Of a DNA stretch of 64,000 bases, positions 27,337-34,465 are shown one piece after another. Every line of letters starts with the position of its first letter. Position 1 is the stretch's first letter. Below the pieces are notes generated by a model, which saw only the letters and a program-made list of their open reading frames with translations, was not told the DNA's origin and did no database searches. Origin of the DNA: Aquabacter sp965279295 (lineage in GTDB: Bacteria > Pseudomonadota > Alphaproteobacteria > Rhizobiales > Xanthobacteraceae); the NCBI GenBank assembly GCA_965279295.1, contig CBDIHQ010000018.1. One strand, 5' to 3'. The translations under genes were made by a program, and so were the position numbers.

Positions 27337-27430
27337 GGGATTCCGCCTCGCTCGATCTTGCCGGACCATGCCACCACGCCTGCGCGGTGTCCACCGCCCC
27401 TGCCCCGCCACCGATCGCCGCGCCCAAATC

Positions 27431-28498
27431 TCAAGGAGAGAATAGCGTCATCACGTAGACCATGAACAATACCAGGTGCACGAGCCCGGTCAGCGCGTTC
27501 GTGCGACCAGTGCCGAAGCTGACGATGGACAGAAGCAGCGCCAGCAAAAGCTGTATTCGGTCGCCCGGGTCCAGCCGCAGCGCCACCTGTTTGTCGATGA
27601 GAAAGCCGATGGCAACCATGGCCGGCATGGTCAGGCCGATTGTGGCGAGCGCGGAGCCGAGCGCGGTGTTCAAGGCGCGCTGGAGCTGGTTGCGTCGCGC
27701 CGACTTCACCGCCGTGATGGTTTCCGGCAGCAGAAGCATCCCCACCACCACCGCGCCGATCACCGCGTCCGGGTCGCTCAGGTTGATCTGCGCCAGCAGG
27801 AGTTCCACGCCAGCCGCCACCGGGGTCGACAGGGACACGACGCCGGCCAGACTGAGAAGCAGGAACACCGCCGCGAGAAGCGTCTGGCGGCCGGTCGGGC
27901 GATGCGCCTCCGCCTCGTCGCGCTCCTGGAAATGGTCCTTGTGGCGGACGGTCTGCATGAACAGGAAGGAACCGTACAGAAGCACCACCGCGATCATGAT
28001 GATCGTGACATCCAACGTGGCCGGTGCGCCTTTGAGGCCGCCCCATGTCTGGTCGGGCAAGATCAGGGCGAGGACGGAAATCGCGATGATGACCGAGAGA
28101 TAGCCGGTGACACCCTGCTGGCGGATCTCCTGCTCGCGGTGGCGCAATCCCCCCACCAGCAGGCAGATGCCCACCACCCCTGTGAGCACGAACATAACGG
28201 TGGAAAGCACCGCCTCGCGCGCGAGCGTCGGATTATTGGCGCCGTGCAGCATCAAAGAGGCCAGCACCGACACCTCGATGATCGTCACGGAGAAGGTGAG
28301 AACGAGGGTGCCGTAGGGCTGGCCGAGCCGTGCCGAGATGCGCTCCGCGTGCTGGACGGCGGAAAACGACGAGCCCAGTAGCAGAGCGGTAGCGAAGATC
28401 GCCGAGGCGTCCGTGAGCAGAAGCCGCATCGAAGGACCCAGAACGGCGAAGATCAGCGCCGAAATGGGGATGATGTAGGCGTAGCGGGCCGTGGGCAT
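27431..28498 (-). CDS. chaA: Calcium:proton antiporter, ChaA type
   Basis: A 355-residue inner-membrane exchanger of the Ca2+/cation antiporter (CaCA) family. About ten to eleven helices form two related halves. Each half has the family's acidic alpha-repeat: TFSVTIIEVSVLASLM at about 90-105 and GMLLLPETITAVKSA at about 255. A charged cytoplasmic loop (HKDHFQERDEAEAHRP, about 180-195) separates them. It probably exports Ca2+ or Na+ in exchange for protons. It lies 20 bp downstream of the agmatinase gene and probably shares its transcript; the functional link is not obvious. Confidence 0.88.
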   Translation of the reverse strand: MPTARYAYIIPISALIFAVLGPSMRLLLTDASAIFATALLLGSSFSAVQHAERISARLGQPYGTLVLTFSVTIIEVSVLASLMLHGANNPTLAREAVLSTVMFVLTGVVGICLLVGGLRHREQEIRQQGVTGYLSVIIAISVLALILPDQTWGGLKGAPATLDVTIIMIAVVLLYGSFLFMQTVRHKDHFQERDEAEAHRPTGRQTLLAAVFLLLSLAGVVSLSTPVAAGVELLLAQINLSDPDAVIGAVVVGMLLLPETITAVKSARRNQLQRALNTALGSALATIGLTMPAMVAIGFLIDKQVALRLDPGDRIQLLLALLLSIVSFGTGRTNALTGLVHLVLFMVYVMTLFSP

Positions 28499-28518
28499 GG
28501 GCCGGTCTTTCTTCTGCC

Positions 28519-29502
28519 TCAGGGTTTCAGCGAAAAGCCCTGCGCCTTACGTTCCGCGAGCAGGCCAAGATAGCACGCAGCCAAGCTTGCGCCCGCCAAG
28601 GCCGTGATTTCGGCATGATCATAGGGCGGGGAGACCTCCACCAGGTCAAAGCCCTTCAGGTTCAGTCCGCCGAGCTGACGCAGGCACGAGATGGCCTCTC
28701 GCGTCATCAGCCCGCCGCACACCGGCGTGCCGGTGCCGGGCGCGAAGGCCGGGTCCAGGGCGTCGATGTCGAAGGTGACATAGACCGGGGCATCCCCGAC
28801 CCGCTGCACGATATGCTGCGCCAGCGCCTTCGGCCCCATCTCGCCGGCGGTGAAGCCGTGGACCACGTCGATGCCATAGGTCTCGGGCGCATGGGTACGG
28901 ATGCCCACCTGCACCGAGTTCTCGACCCGGATCAGCCCATCCTTCACCGCGCGGGTAATCATGGTGCCGTGGTCGACCCGGGTGCCGTCGTCATCCCAGG
29001 TGTCCTGGTGCGCATCGAACTGCACGATGGCCACCGGCTCGCCGATGCGGTCCACCAGCGCCCGCAGCATGGGATAGGTGAGGAAATGGTCGCCGCCGAG
29101 CGTTACCAGATGGCTGCCGCGCGCGTAATGCACCTTGGCCTGGGCCTCGATGGCGCCGGGGATCGTGTGGGGCAGCCCGTAATCGAAGACACAATCGCCG
29201 GCATCCGCCACGTCCATGGCCGCGAACGGATCGGCGTTGAACGGGTAAAATGGGTCGCCGTCCATGATCGCGGAGGCGGTGCGGAGGCCGCGCGGGCCAA
29301 AGCGGGTGCCGGGCCGGTTCGATACGGTGACATCCAGCGGAATGCCCCACACCACCACTTCCGCGCCGCCGCCATCCCTGGCGTAGCGCCGGCGCAGGAA
29401 CGAGGCCGCGCCCGAATAATTCGGCTCGGTGGACTGACCAAAACGGAACGAAGGGTCGAGGGCCCGATCGACCGGGCGGGAAGAAAGGTGATCGCCGCTC
29501 AT
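28519..29502 (-). CDS. speB: Agmatinase
   Basis: Mn-dependent ureohydrolase that splits agmatine to putrescine and urea. The 327-residue protein carries the metal-binding motifs GGDHF (about 150), DAHQD (about 173) and FDIDALDP (about 253), with the arginase-fold core throughout. The N-terminal stretch contains PNYSGAASFLRR, as in proteobacterial agmatinases and some guanidino-hydrolases. Substrate choice between agmatine and related guanidines cannot be fixed by eye. It is 48 bp downstream of the CysA-like ATPase and 20 bp upstream of chaA. Confidence 0.88.
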   Translation of the reverse strand: MSGDHLSSRPVDRALDPSFRFGQSTEPNYSGAASFLRRRYARDGGGAEVVVWGIPLDVTVSNRPGTRFGPRGLRTASAIMDGDPFYPFNADPFAAMDVADAGDCVFDYGLPHTIPGAIEAQAKVHYARGSHLVTLGGDHFLTYPMLRALVDRIGEPVAIVQFDAHQDTWDDDGTRVDHGTMITRAVKDGLIRVENSVQVGIRTHAPETYGIDVVHGFTAGEMGPKALAQHIVQRVGDAPVYVTFDIDALDPAFAPGTGTPVCGGLMTREAISCLRQLGGLNLKGFDLVEVSPPYDHAEITALAGASLAACYLGLLAERKAQGFSLKP

Positions 29503-29550
29503 GGGAACCTCATAGGGGAAAAGTGCAAGAGCAGCGCCCGTGCGGCAGGA

Positions 29551-30648
29551 TCAGATGGCGTATTCGCCGACCTGATGGGCGCGGGGCGGGCGGCAGTCCA
29601 CCGCCCCACCGGCGGAGGGAAATAGCCGCGACCGGTCCAGACGCACTGAAACCTTAGTCCCATTGGGCACCCGCGCGGACGGCGCCACGGTCGCTTCGAC
29701 GCGTCCGCCGCCCACATCCAGTTCCAGAAGACGAGTGGCCCCATGGCGGCGGAAGCCCAGCACCGTCCCTTCCGCGCCCGGCGTTCCGGCCATGGAGACG
29801 GTGACATCGTGCGGCCGCACGAACAGGAGGCCGGGCCCGTCGGGCACCGGCTCCGTGGCGGCGGCGACCAGATCACCCCCCACACGGGCGAGGCCATCGC
29901 TCACTTCCACCGACATCCGGCTCGACTCGCCCATAAAGCCGAACACGTCGGCCGATGCGGGGCGATCATAGACATCGTCCGGCGTGCCCACCTGCTCCAC
30001 CTGCCCGCGCGCCATGACCACGACGCGGTCGGCCAGTTCCAGCGCCTCCTCCTGGTCGTGGGTCACGAACAAGGTGGTGTGTCCGGTCTGCTCATGGAGA
30101 TGGCGCAGCCAGGCGCGCAATTCCTTGCGCACCAGCGCATCCAGCGCGCCGAACGGCTCGTCCAGCAGCAGCACCTTGGGCTCGATCGCCAGCGCCCGCG
30201 CCAACGCCACCCGCTGGCGCTGGCCGCCGGAAAGCTGGGCGGGAAAGCGCCGGCCATACCCCTCGAGCTGGATCAAGCCGAGAAGGTTCTCCACCTTGGC
30301 GCGAATCTCTGCCTCCGATGGCCGGGTCGCGCGTGGGCGCGCGCGCAGCCCGTAAGCAATATTGTCCGCCACGGTCATATGGCGGAACAGGGCGTAGTTC
30401 TGGAACACGAAGCCGATGCCGCGATGGCGCACGGGCACGGTGGAGGCGTCCGCCCCATCGAGCAGGACGCGGCCGGAATCCAGGCTCTCCAGCCCGGCGA
30501 CCACCCGCAACAGCGTGGTCTTTCCCGAACCGGACGGCCCCAGCAGCGCCACCAGTTCGCCCGGCTGCACGTCAAGCGAAATTCCGGCCAGCGCCCGGTG
30601 GGGGCCGAACGTCTTGATGGCGTTTTCGATCGCGACTGCGGCGGTCAT
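29551..30648 (-). CDS. ABC transporter ATPase, CysA-like (orphan)
   Basis: A 365-residue importer ATPase. Walker A GPSGSGKTT is at about 37, the signature LSGGQRQRVALARAL follows, Walker B is LLLDEPFGALD, and the D-loop/H-loop region reads FVTHDQEEALELADR. A TOBE-type regulatory domain at about 240-345 contains FVRPHDV. By eye it is closest to the sulfate/thiosulfate CysA group (FVFQNYALFRHMTV, YDRPAS). No permease or binding-protein gene is adjacent, so it may serve a transporter encoded elsewhere. It is first in an apparent unit with agmatinase and the Ca2+ antiporter. Confidence 0.88.
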   Translation of the reverse strand: MTAAVAIENAIKTFGPHRALAGISLDVQPGELVALLGPSGSGKTTLLRVVAGLESLDSGRVLLDGADASTVPVRHRGIGFVFQNYALFRHMTVADNIAYGLRARPRATRPSEAEIRAKVENLLGLIQLEGYGRRFPAQLSGGQRQRVALARALAIEPKVLLLDEPFGALDALVRKELRAWLRHLHEQTGHTTLFVTHDQEEALELADRVVVMARGQVEQVGTPDDVYDRPASADVFGFMGESSRMSVEVSDGLARVGGDLVAAATEPVPDGPGLLFVRPHDVTVSMAGTPGAEGTVLGFRRHGATRLLELDVGGGRVEATVAPSARVPNGTKVSVRLDRSRLFPSAGGAVDCRPPRAHQVGEYAI

Positions 30649-30723
30649 GTGCGGGTCCGGGGCCGATAAGATCTTGGGCTTATGCCATGATGCGCGGCCG
30701 CGCGAAACGCCAAGCGGTGTGGA

Positions 30724-32001
30724 CTATCTCGGAACCAGCCGCCCCGAGAACACCGTCTCGCCCGTGGGCGAGGCCGCATCCGCCCCTTCGGGCTCCAAGG
30801 TCAGGATCAAGGTCGCCTCCGACAGTGCGGCGCGCCCGAGCGGTGCGAACTCGCGGGTCTGGACCCGGCCCGCCTCCCGGAAGGCGCCGATGCGGCGGGT
30901 TCCGAGGGTTGGAGAGGACACCCACAGATTATAACGCATGCCGTCGGGCGCAGCCTCCGGCACCTGAAGCACGGAGACGATCCCGGCCGCCGGCTCCACG
31001 GTCAGCGCGACGCCTGCCGCCGGCTGGGGATGCAGAACGGCAAAGAAGCCAAGCGGAACCGGGCGCTTGGTTTCGCGATAGGCAACCACGATCCCACCCG
31101 CCAGAAGCGCGAGCGCCAGCAGACCGCTGGCGATCCGCCAGGGATTGCGGTGCGGCTCCTCATCGACGATGGGCGCGACGATGGGAGGTGCGGGGGTGAT
31201 AAGACGCGGGGGCGGCGGCTTCTCCGGCTCGGGAGCGGGGACCGCCTCTTCCTCCAGCGCAGCGACGCGCACGACCGTCTCCTCCGGCGGCACGACCGAG
31301 GCTTCGGGTTCAGCCGGCGGGGCCTCCGGTTCGGGTTCTCCGACGGAGGGCAACTCTATGGTTTCTCCCGCCTGCGATTCTCCAGCGGCGGGCTCTGAAG
31401 GAGGCAAACCGGCCGCAAACCCGTCCGGCGTCGAGAGCAGTACCGCTTCGTCGATCACGGCATCATCGGCCGAATGAACCGCCGGCGGCTCCGGCCGCTC
31501 GTCCTCGATCGGCGCGAAGGCATCTGTCGATATATCTTCAGGCACATCGAGCGGCGCGCTGTCCGCTTGCCCATCTTCCGGCTGGGTGCCGGCGGGCGTG
31601 CTCACGTCCTCCGGGAGGGGGGCCAGAGGCTCAGTGAGAGCCGGCGCATCGGGCTCAGGTTTATCAAATACGGGCGAATCTAACGTGGACGCGTCGTCCA
31701 GGACTGCCGGGGATGGGTCCGCATTCTCGGCCGTTTCCTCCAAAGGAGGTTCGGCGGGCGTCTCCTCCGCGACGGGTTCGACCGGCAGCGCCGCCAGGAT
31801 TTCGTTCCAAAGCGTCACCGGTGCGGGCGCGGTGACGGCAAGTTCGTGCAGCGGGGCGAAACGCATTTCCCACATGCGCACCAGCGCCCCGAAGGCAGGA
31901 TCATCGGCGATTCGTGCCCGCAGGGCCGTGCGCTCGGCGGCATCGAGCGTGCCGAGAACATATTCGGCCGCGATGCGGCGATCTTCCTCGACGGATGTCA
32001 T
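30724..32001 (-). CDS. RskA-type anti-sigma factor with long acidic linker
   Basis: Membrane anti-sigma factor paired with the ECF sigma gene just upstream. Residues 1-75 form the sigma-binding domain (AAEYVLGTLDAAER, LVRMWEMR, WNEILAAL). One transmembrane helix lies at about 288-308, and the C-terminal periplasmic RskA domain spans about 315-425 (LWVSSPTLGTRRIGAF). Between them about 210 residues are almost only Pro, Glu, Asp, Ala and Ser, far longer than in typical family members of about 240 residues. Its ATG overlaps the sigma stop (ATGA, 31998-32001), so the two are translationally coupled. The inducing signal is unknown. Confidence 0.88.
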   Translation of the reverse strand: MTSVEEDRRIAAEYVLGTLDAAERTALRARIADDPAFGALVRMWEMRFAPLHELAVTAPAPVTLWNEILAALPVEPVAEETPAEPPLEETAENADPSPAVLDDASTLDSPVFDKPEPDAPALTEPLAPLPEDVSTPAGTQPEDGQADSAPLDVPEDISTDAFAPIEDERPEPPAVHSADDAVIDEAVLLSTPDGFAAGLPPSEPAAGESQAGETIELPSVGEPEPEAPPAEPEASVVPPEETVVRVAALEEEAVPAPEPEKPPPPRLITPAPPIVAPIVDEEPHRNPWRIASGLLALALLAGGIVVAYRETKRPVPLGFFAVLHPQPAAGVALTVEPAAGIVSVLQVPEAAPDGMRYNLWVSSPTLGTRRIGAFREAGRVQTREFAPLGRAALSEATLILTLEPEGADAASPTGETVFSGRLVPR

Positions 32002-32534
32002 GGCGAGAGACACAGGTCGAGTTCACCGATGCTCCGCCACATCCAGGTGTTCACTGCATGGGATGGCGCGTCGCAATAAAGAGAGAGGCTGTCGCGGCTC
32101 CACCCGTCGTAATAGGCGTGGAGCACCATGCGCCGACGCTCCTCGGGCAGTCGCCCAAGGCAGGCCAGCAAGAGTTCCAGGTCTGGGCTGCGCTCCGGGC
32201 GGGCCAGCGGATCTTCCACCTCGCCGTCCACCTCGAAGGGTTCGAGCGAAAGGCCGCTCTCGGGAAGATCCCGCACGGTGTCGAGGGCGGAGGTACGGAC
32301 GCGGGCGACCATTACCGCTAGGGGATCGTGCATTTCTGCGACCTGACCTGCATCGCTCCAAAGCGCGACGAAGTGGTCCCGCAGAACCGCCGTCGCCAAT
32401 TCCTCCCGCCGCAGGATGCGCAGAGCAACACCATAAAGACGCGGCACGGTAATCCGATAAAGCTCGGCAAACGCCGTCCGGTCTCCGCTTGAAGCGGAGG
32501 TGAGGAGATCCCTTATCGTATCTGGACTGCTCAC
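31998..32534 (-). CDS. ECF-type RNA polymerase sigma factor
   Basis: A 178-residue extracytoplasmic-function sigma factor of the type paired with RskA anti-sigma factors. Region 2 spans about 15-80 (FAELYRITVPRLYGVALRIL, VALWSDA) and region 4 about 110-170 (LACLGRLPEERRRMVLHAYYDGWS). The helix-turn-helix tail HAVNTWMWRSIGEL is somewhat diverged. I prefer the GTG at 32534; an ATG at 32579 lies inside a palindrome and has no ribosome site. It is co-transcribed with the anti-sigma gene and presumably autoregulated. Confidence 0.85.
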   Translation of the reverse strand: MSSPDTIRDLLTSASSGDRTAFAELYRITVPRLYGVALRILRREELATAVLRDHFVALWSDAGQVAEMHDPLAVMVARVRTSALDTVRDLPESGLSLEPFEVDGEVEDPLARPERSPDLELLLACLGRLPEERRRMVLHAYYDGWSRDSLSLYCDAPSHAVNTWMWRSIGELDLCLSP

Positions 32535-32565
32535 GCGCGACCCGGTCCGGCAACGATACAGCCTG

Positions 32566-32595
32566 TTCAAGCAGCGCATTAGCGCACTGCTTGAA
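32566..32595. promoter_or_regulatory. Palindrome upstream of the ECF sigma gene
   Basis: Near-perfect dyad: TTCAAGCAGCGC at 32566-32577 faces GCGC(a)CTGCTTGAA at 32582-32595 across four bases. It lies 32 bp upstream of the preferred sigma start. It could be an operator or an mRNA leader hairpin affecting translation of the sigma factor. Confidence 0.4.
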
Positions 32596-32817
32596 CATTA
32601 AGACCCACCGTCAACCAATTGAGATAAAACAATATTTTAAATTGTATTAAAGTGATTTATAGGTTGGCGCACCATCGCAGCGAAGCGTAGAACGACACGC
32701 GAAAACCTCCGCCTGCCGCCTCACGTATGCAGTTCGCGCTATCGCATTGAATTTATTATGTTTGCGGAAGCAGACAAAGTCGAGACATCGACCGCACCGC
32801 AACCAAAGCGCGAACCT

Positions 32818-33213
32818 CTAGAGGCGCGCAGGCTCGCCCTGCCGCCAGGCAGCGCGTCGCTCGATGGCTTCGCTTTCCGCTACGCGCTCACGCTCCCCCG
32901 CTGACTCCGCGAGATGGAGCTGCGCCTCTGCGTCCGCGAAAGCCGCGAAGGCCTCATCGCGCTGCGTTCGCAGATCCTGGGCTGAACGGCTGAGGTTCTC
33001 CCGGCGCTGCCGCGCGGCGGCGGCGAGCGGAGGATAGGCAAAATGCCGGGGGTCCGAAATGCCGGACCGGGATTCTTCAGCCGAGATGTCACGCTCAAGC
33101 TCGCCCGACATGCGGTCGAATTCGGCGATCATACCGTCGATCTGCGCGAGGCGACGGCGCGCATCCTCGGTCTGGAACCGCTTGGCGCGGATCAGGGGTT
33201 CACGCGACTTCAT
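32818..33213 (-). CDS. fliJ: FliJ-like flagellar export protein
   Basis: A 131-residue, almost fully helical coiled-coil protein matching alphaproteobacterial FliJ, the stalk-like component of the flagellar type III export ATPase complex. It starts MKSREPLIRAKRFQTEDARRR and continues with heptad-like segments to the end. In Caulobacter and many Hyphomicrobiales, fliJ and fliI lie divergent from ctrA. Here fliJ keeps that place, but fliI does not follow: the next 220 bp are non-coding and then come sigma genes. The start at ATG 33213 is chosen by homology; an upstream in-frame start adds eight residues. Confidence 0.78.
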   Translation of the reverse strand: MKSREPLIRAKRFQTEDARRRLAQIDGMIAEFDRMSGELERDISAEESRSGISDPRHFAYPPLAAAARQRRENLSRSAQDLRTQRDEAFAAFADAEAQLHLAESAGERERVAESEAIERRAAWRQGEPARL

Positions 33214-33693
33214 GGAACGCAATACTCCGAAGCACACGATGTAGGACCCCGGAGGAGGTCCCTGCCCTTAGGATGACGCGGACGCGTTGCCCTTTTCTTA
33301 CCGTCGCGACCCTAAGGCGAAAAAATTGCGACACAGGCCCCGTGGAAACCAATCGTTTACCCACTTCATTAATGATGCATCCATGGTTCGGACGATGCAG
33401 CGAAGGGAAAGGCGGCGGGCAAGGCCCAATGCGCTTGATCTGCGAACATCGGACGAAGCTCCCGGGGCTCGGGGGTAGTGTGGAACGTGCGGCCAAGTTA
33501 AATGCAAAAAACCTCTGTGCATGGCGTGGAATCTAGTCTTCAGCGCAATGCACAAAGTTTTTAGGCAAATGTCTTGTGCGGTAGAATCTGTTTCGGTTAT
33601 CGATTCACCATTCGTAGCGCGAATCACACTGTGGCCTGAGCACATCTAAGGCGGCATGCCGTCTTTCGACTTGGTGCGAGGAAAGGGATTGCC
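33214..33693. promoter_or_regulatory. Divergent fliJ / ctrA control region with four GANTC sites
   Basis: About 480 bp without a gene. GANTC motifs (the CcrM methylation target of alphaproteobacteria) occur at 33529-33533, 33584-33588, 33602-33606 and 33621-33625, all within 165 bp of the ctrA start. In Caulobacter a GANTC site in the ctrA promoter links transcription to replication-dependent methylation. I did not find a full TTAA-N7-TTAA CtrA box. A good ribosome site (GAGGAAAGG) precedes ctrA. Confidence 0.55.
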
Positions 33694-34395
33694 ATGCGCG
33701 TCTTGCTCATCGAGGACGACAGTGCGACGGCCCAAAGCATCGAGCTGATGCTGAAGTCCGAGAGCTTTAATGTTTATACAACCGATCTCGGGGAAGAGGG
33801 CATCGACCTCGGGAAGGTATATGAATACGACATCATTCTTCTCGATCTGAATCTTCCCGACATGTCCGGCTTCGAGGTTCTTCGGAACCTTCGGGTCTCG
33901 AAGGTGAAGACGCCCATCCTGATCCTCTCCGGCCTCGCCGGCACCGAGGACAAGGTGAAGGGCTTCGGCTTCGGCGCCGACGATTATCTCACAAAGCCGT
34001 TCCATAAAGACGAGATGGTGGCCCGCATTCACGCCATCGTCCGCCGCTCCAAGGGGCATGCGCAGTCGGTGATCCAGACCGCCGATCTGATCGTCAACCT
34101 GGACACCAAGACCGTCGAAGTCGAAGGCGCGCGGGTCCATCTGACCGGCAAGGAATACCAGATGCTGGAGCTGCTCTCGCTCCGCAAGGGCACCACCCTC
34201 ACCAAGGAGATGTTCCTGAACCATCTCTACGGCGGCATGGACGAGCCTGAGTTGAAGATCATCGACGTGTTCATCTGCAAGCTGCGCAAGAAGCTGGCGA
34301 ACGCCTCTGCCGGCAAGAATTACATTGAGACGGTGTGGGGACGCGGGTATGTGCTGCGCGAGCCCATGGCAGGCGCAGAGCGCATCGCGGTCTGA
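33694..34395 (+). CDS. ctrA: Cell-cycle response regulator CtrA
   Basis: OmpR-family response regulator that controls cell-cycle, flagellar and division genes in alphaproteobacteria. The 233-residue protein opens MRVLLIEDDSATAQSIELML. It has the phospho-acceptor Asp51 (LLDLNLPD), the switch Lys in YLTKPF near 104, and a C-terminal winged helix (about 125-225) with LTGKEYQMLELLSLRKG and the recognition region DVFICKLRKKL. The sequence is very close to known CtrA proteins throughout. It is divergent from fliJ and ends at a strong bidirectional terminator. Confidence 0.98.
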   Translation: MRVLLIEDDSATAQSIELMLKSESFNVYTTDLGEEGIDLGKVYEYDIILLDLNLPDMSGFEVLRNLRVSKVKTPILILSGLAGTEDKVKGFGFGADDYLTKPFHKDEMVARIHAIVRRSKGHAQSVIQTADLIVNLDTKTVEVEGARVHLTGKEYQMLELLSLRKGTTLTKEMFLNHLYGGMDEPELKIIDVFICKLRKKLANASAGKNYIETVWGRGYVLREPMAGAERIAV

Positions 34396-34412
34396 ACAAG
34401 TTCATCCCAACG

Positions 34413-34444
34413 AAAAAGGGCCCCGCTTTCGCGGGGCCCTTTTT
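34413..34444. terminator. Bidirectional intrinsic terminator between ctrA and the GH64-like gene
   Basis: A 14-bp perfect stem (AAAAAGGGCCCCGC and its complement) with a TTTC loop. The five-base A tract and T tract at its ends serve both the plus-strand ctrA transcript and the convergent minus-strand gene ending at 34466. Confidence 0.9.
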
Positions 34445-34465
34445 GTTTGCGTAAAATGACGTCGC

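Noticed and set aside
32637..32650. Possible CtrA box TTAA-N6-TTAA downstream of fliJ
   Set aside because: The spacing is six, not the required seven, and the surrounding sequence is simply AT-rich.
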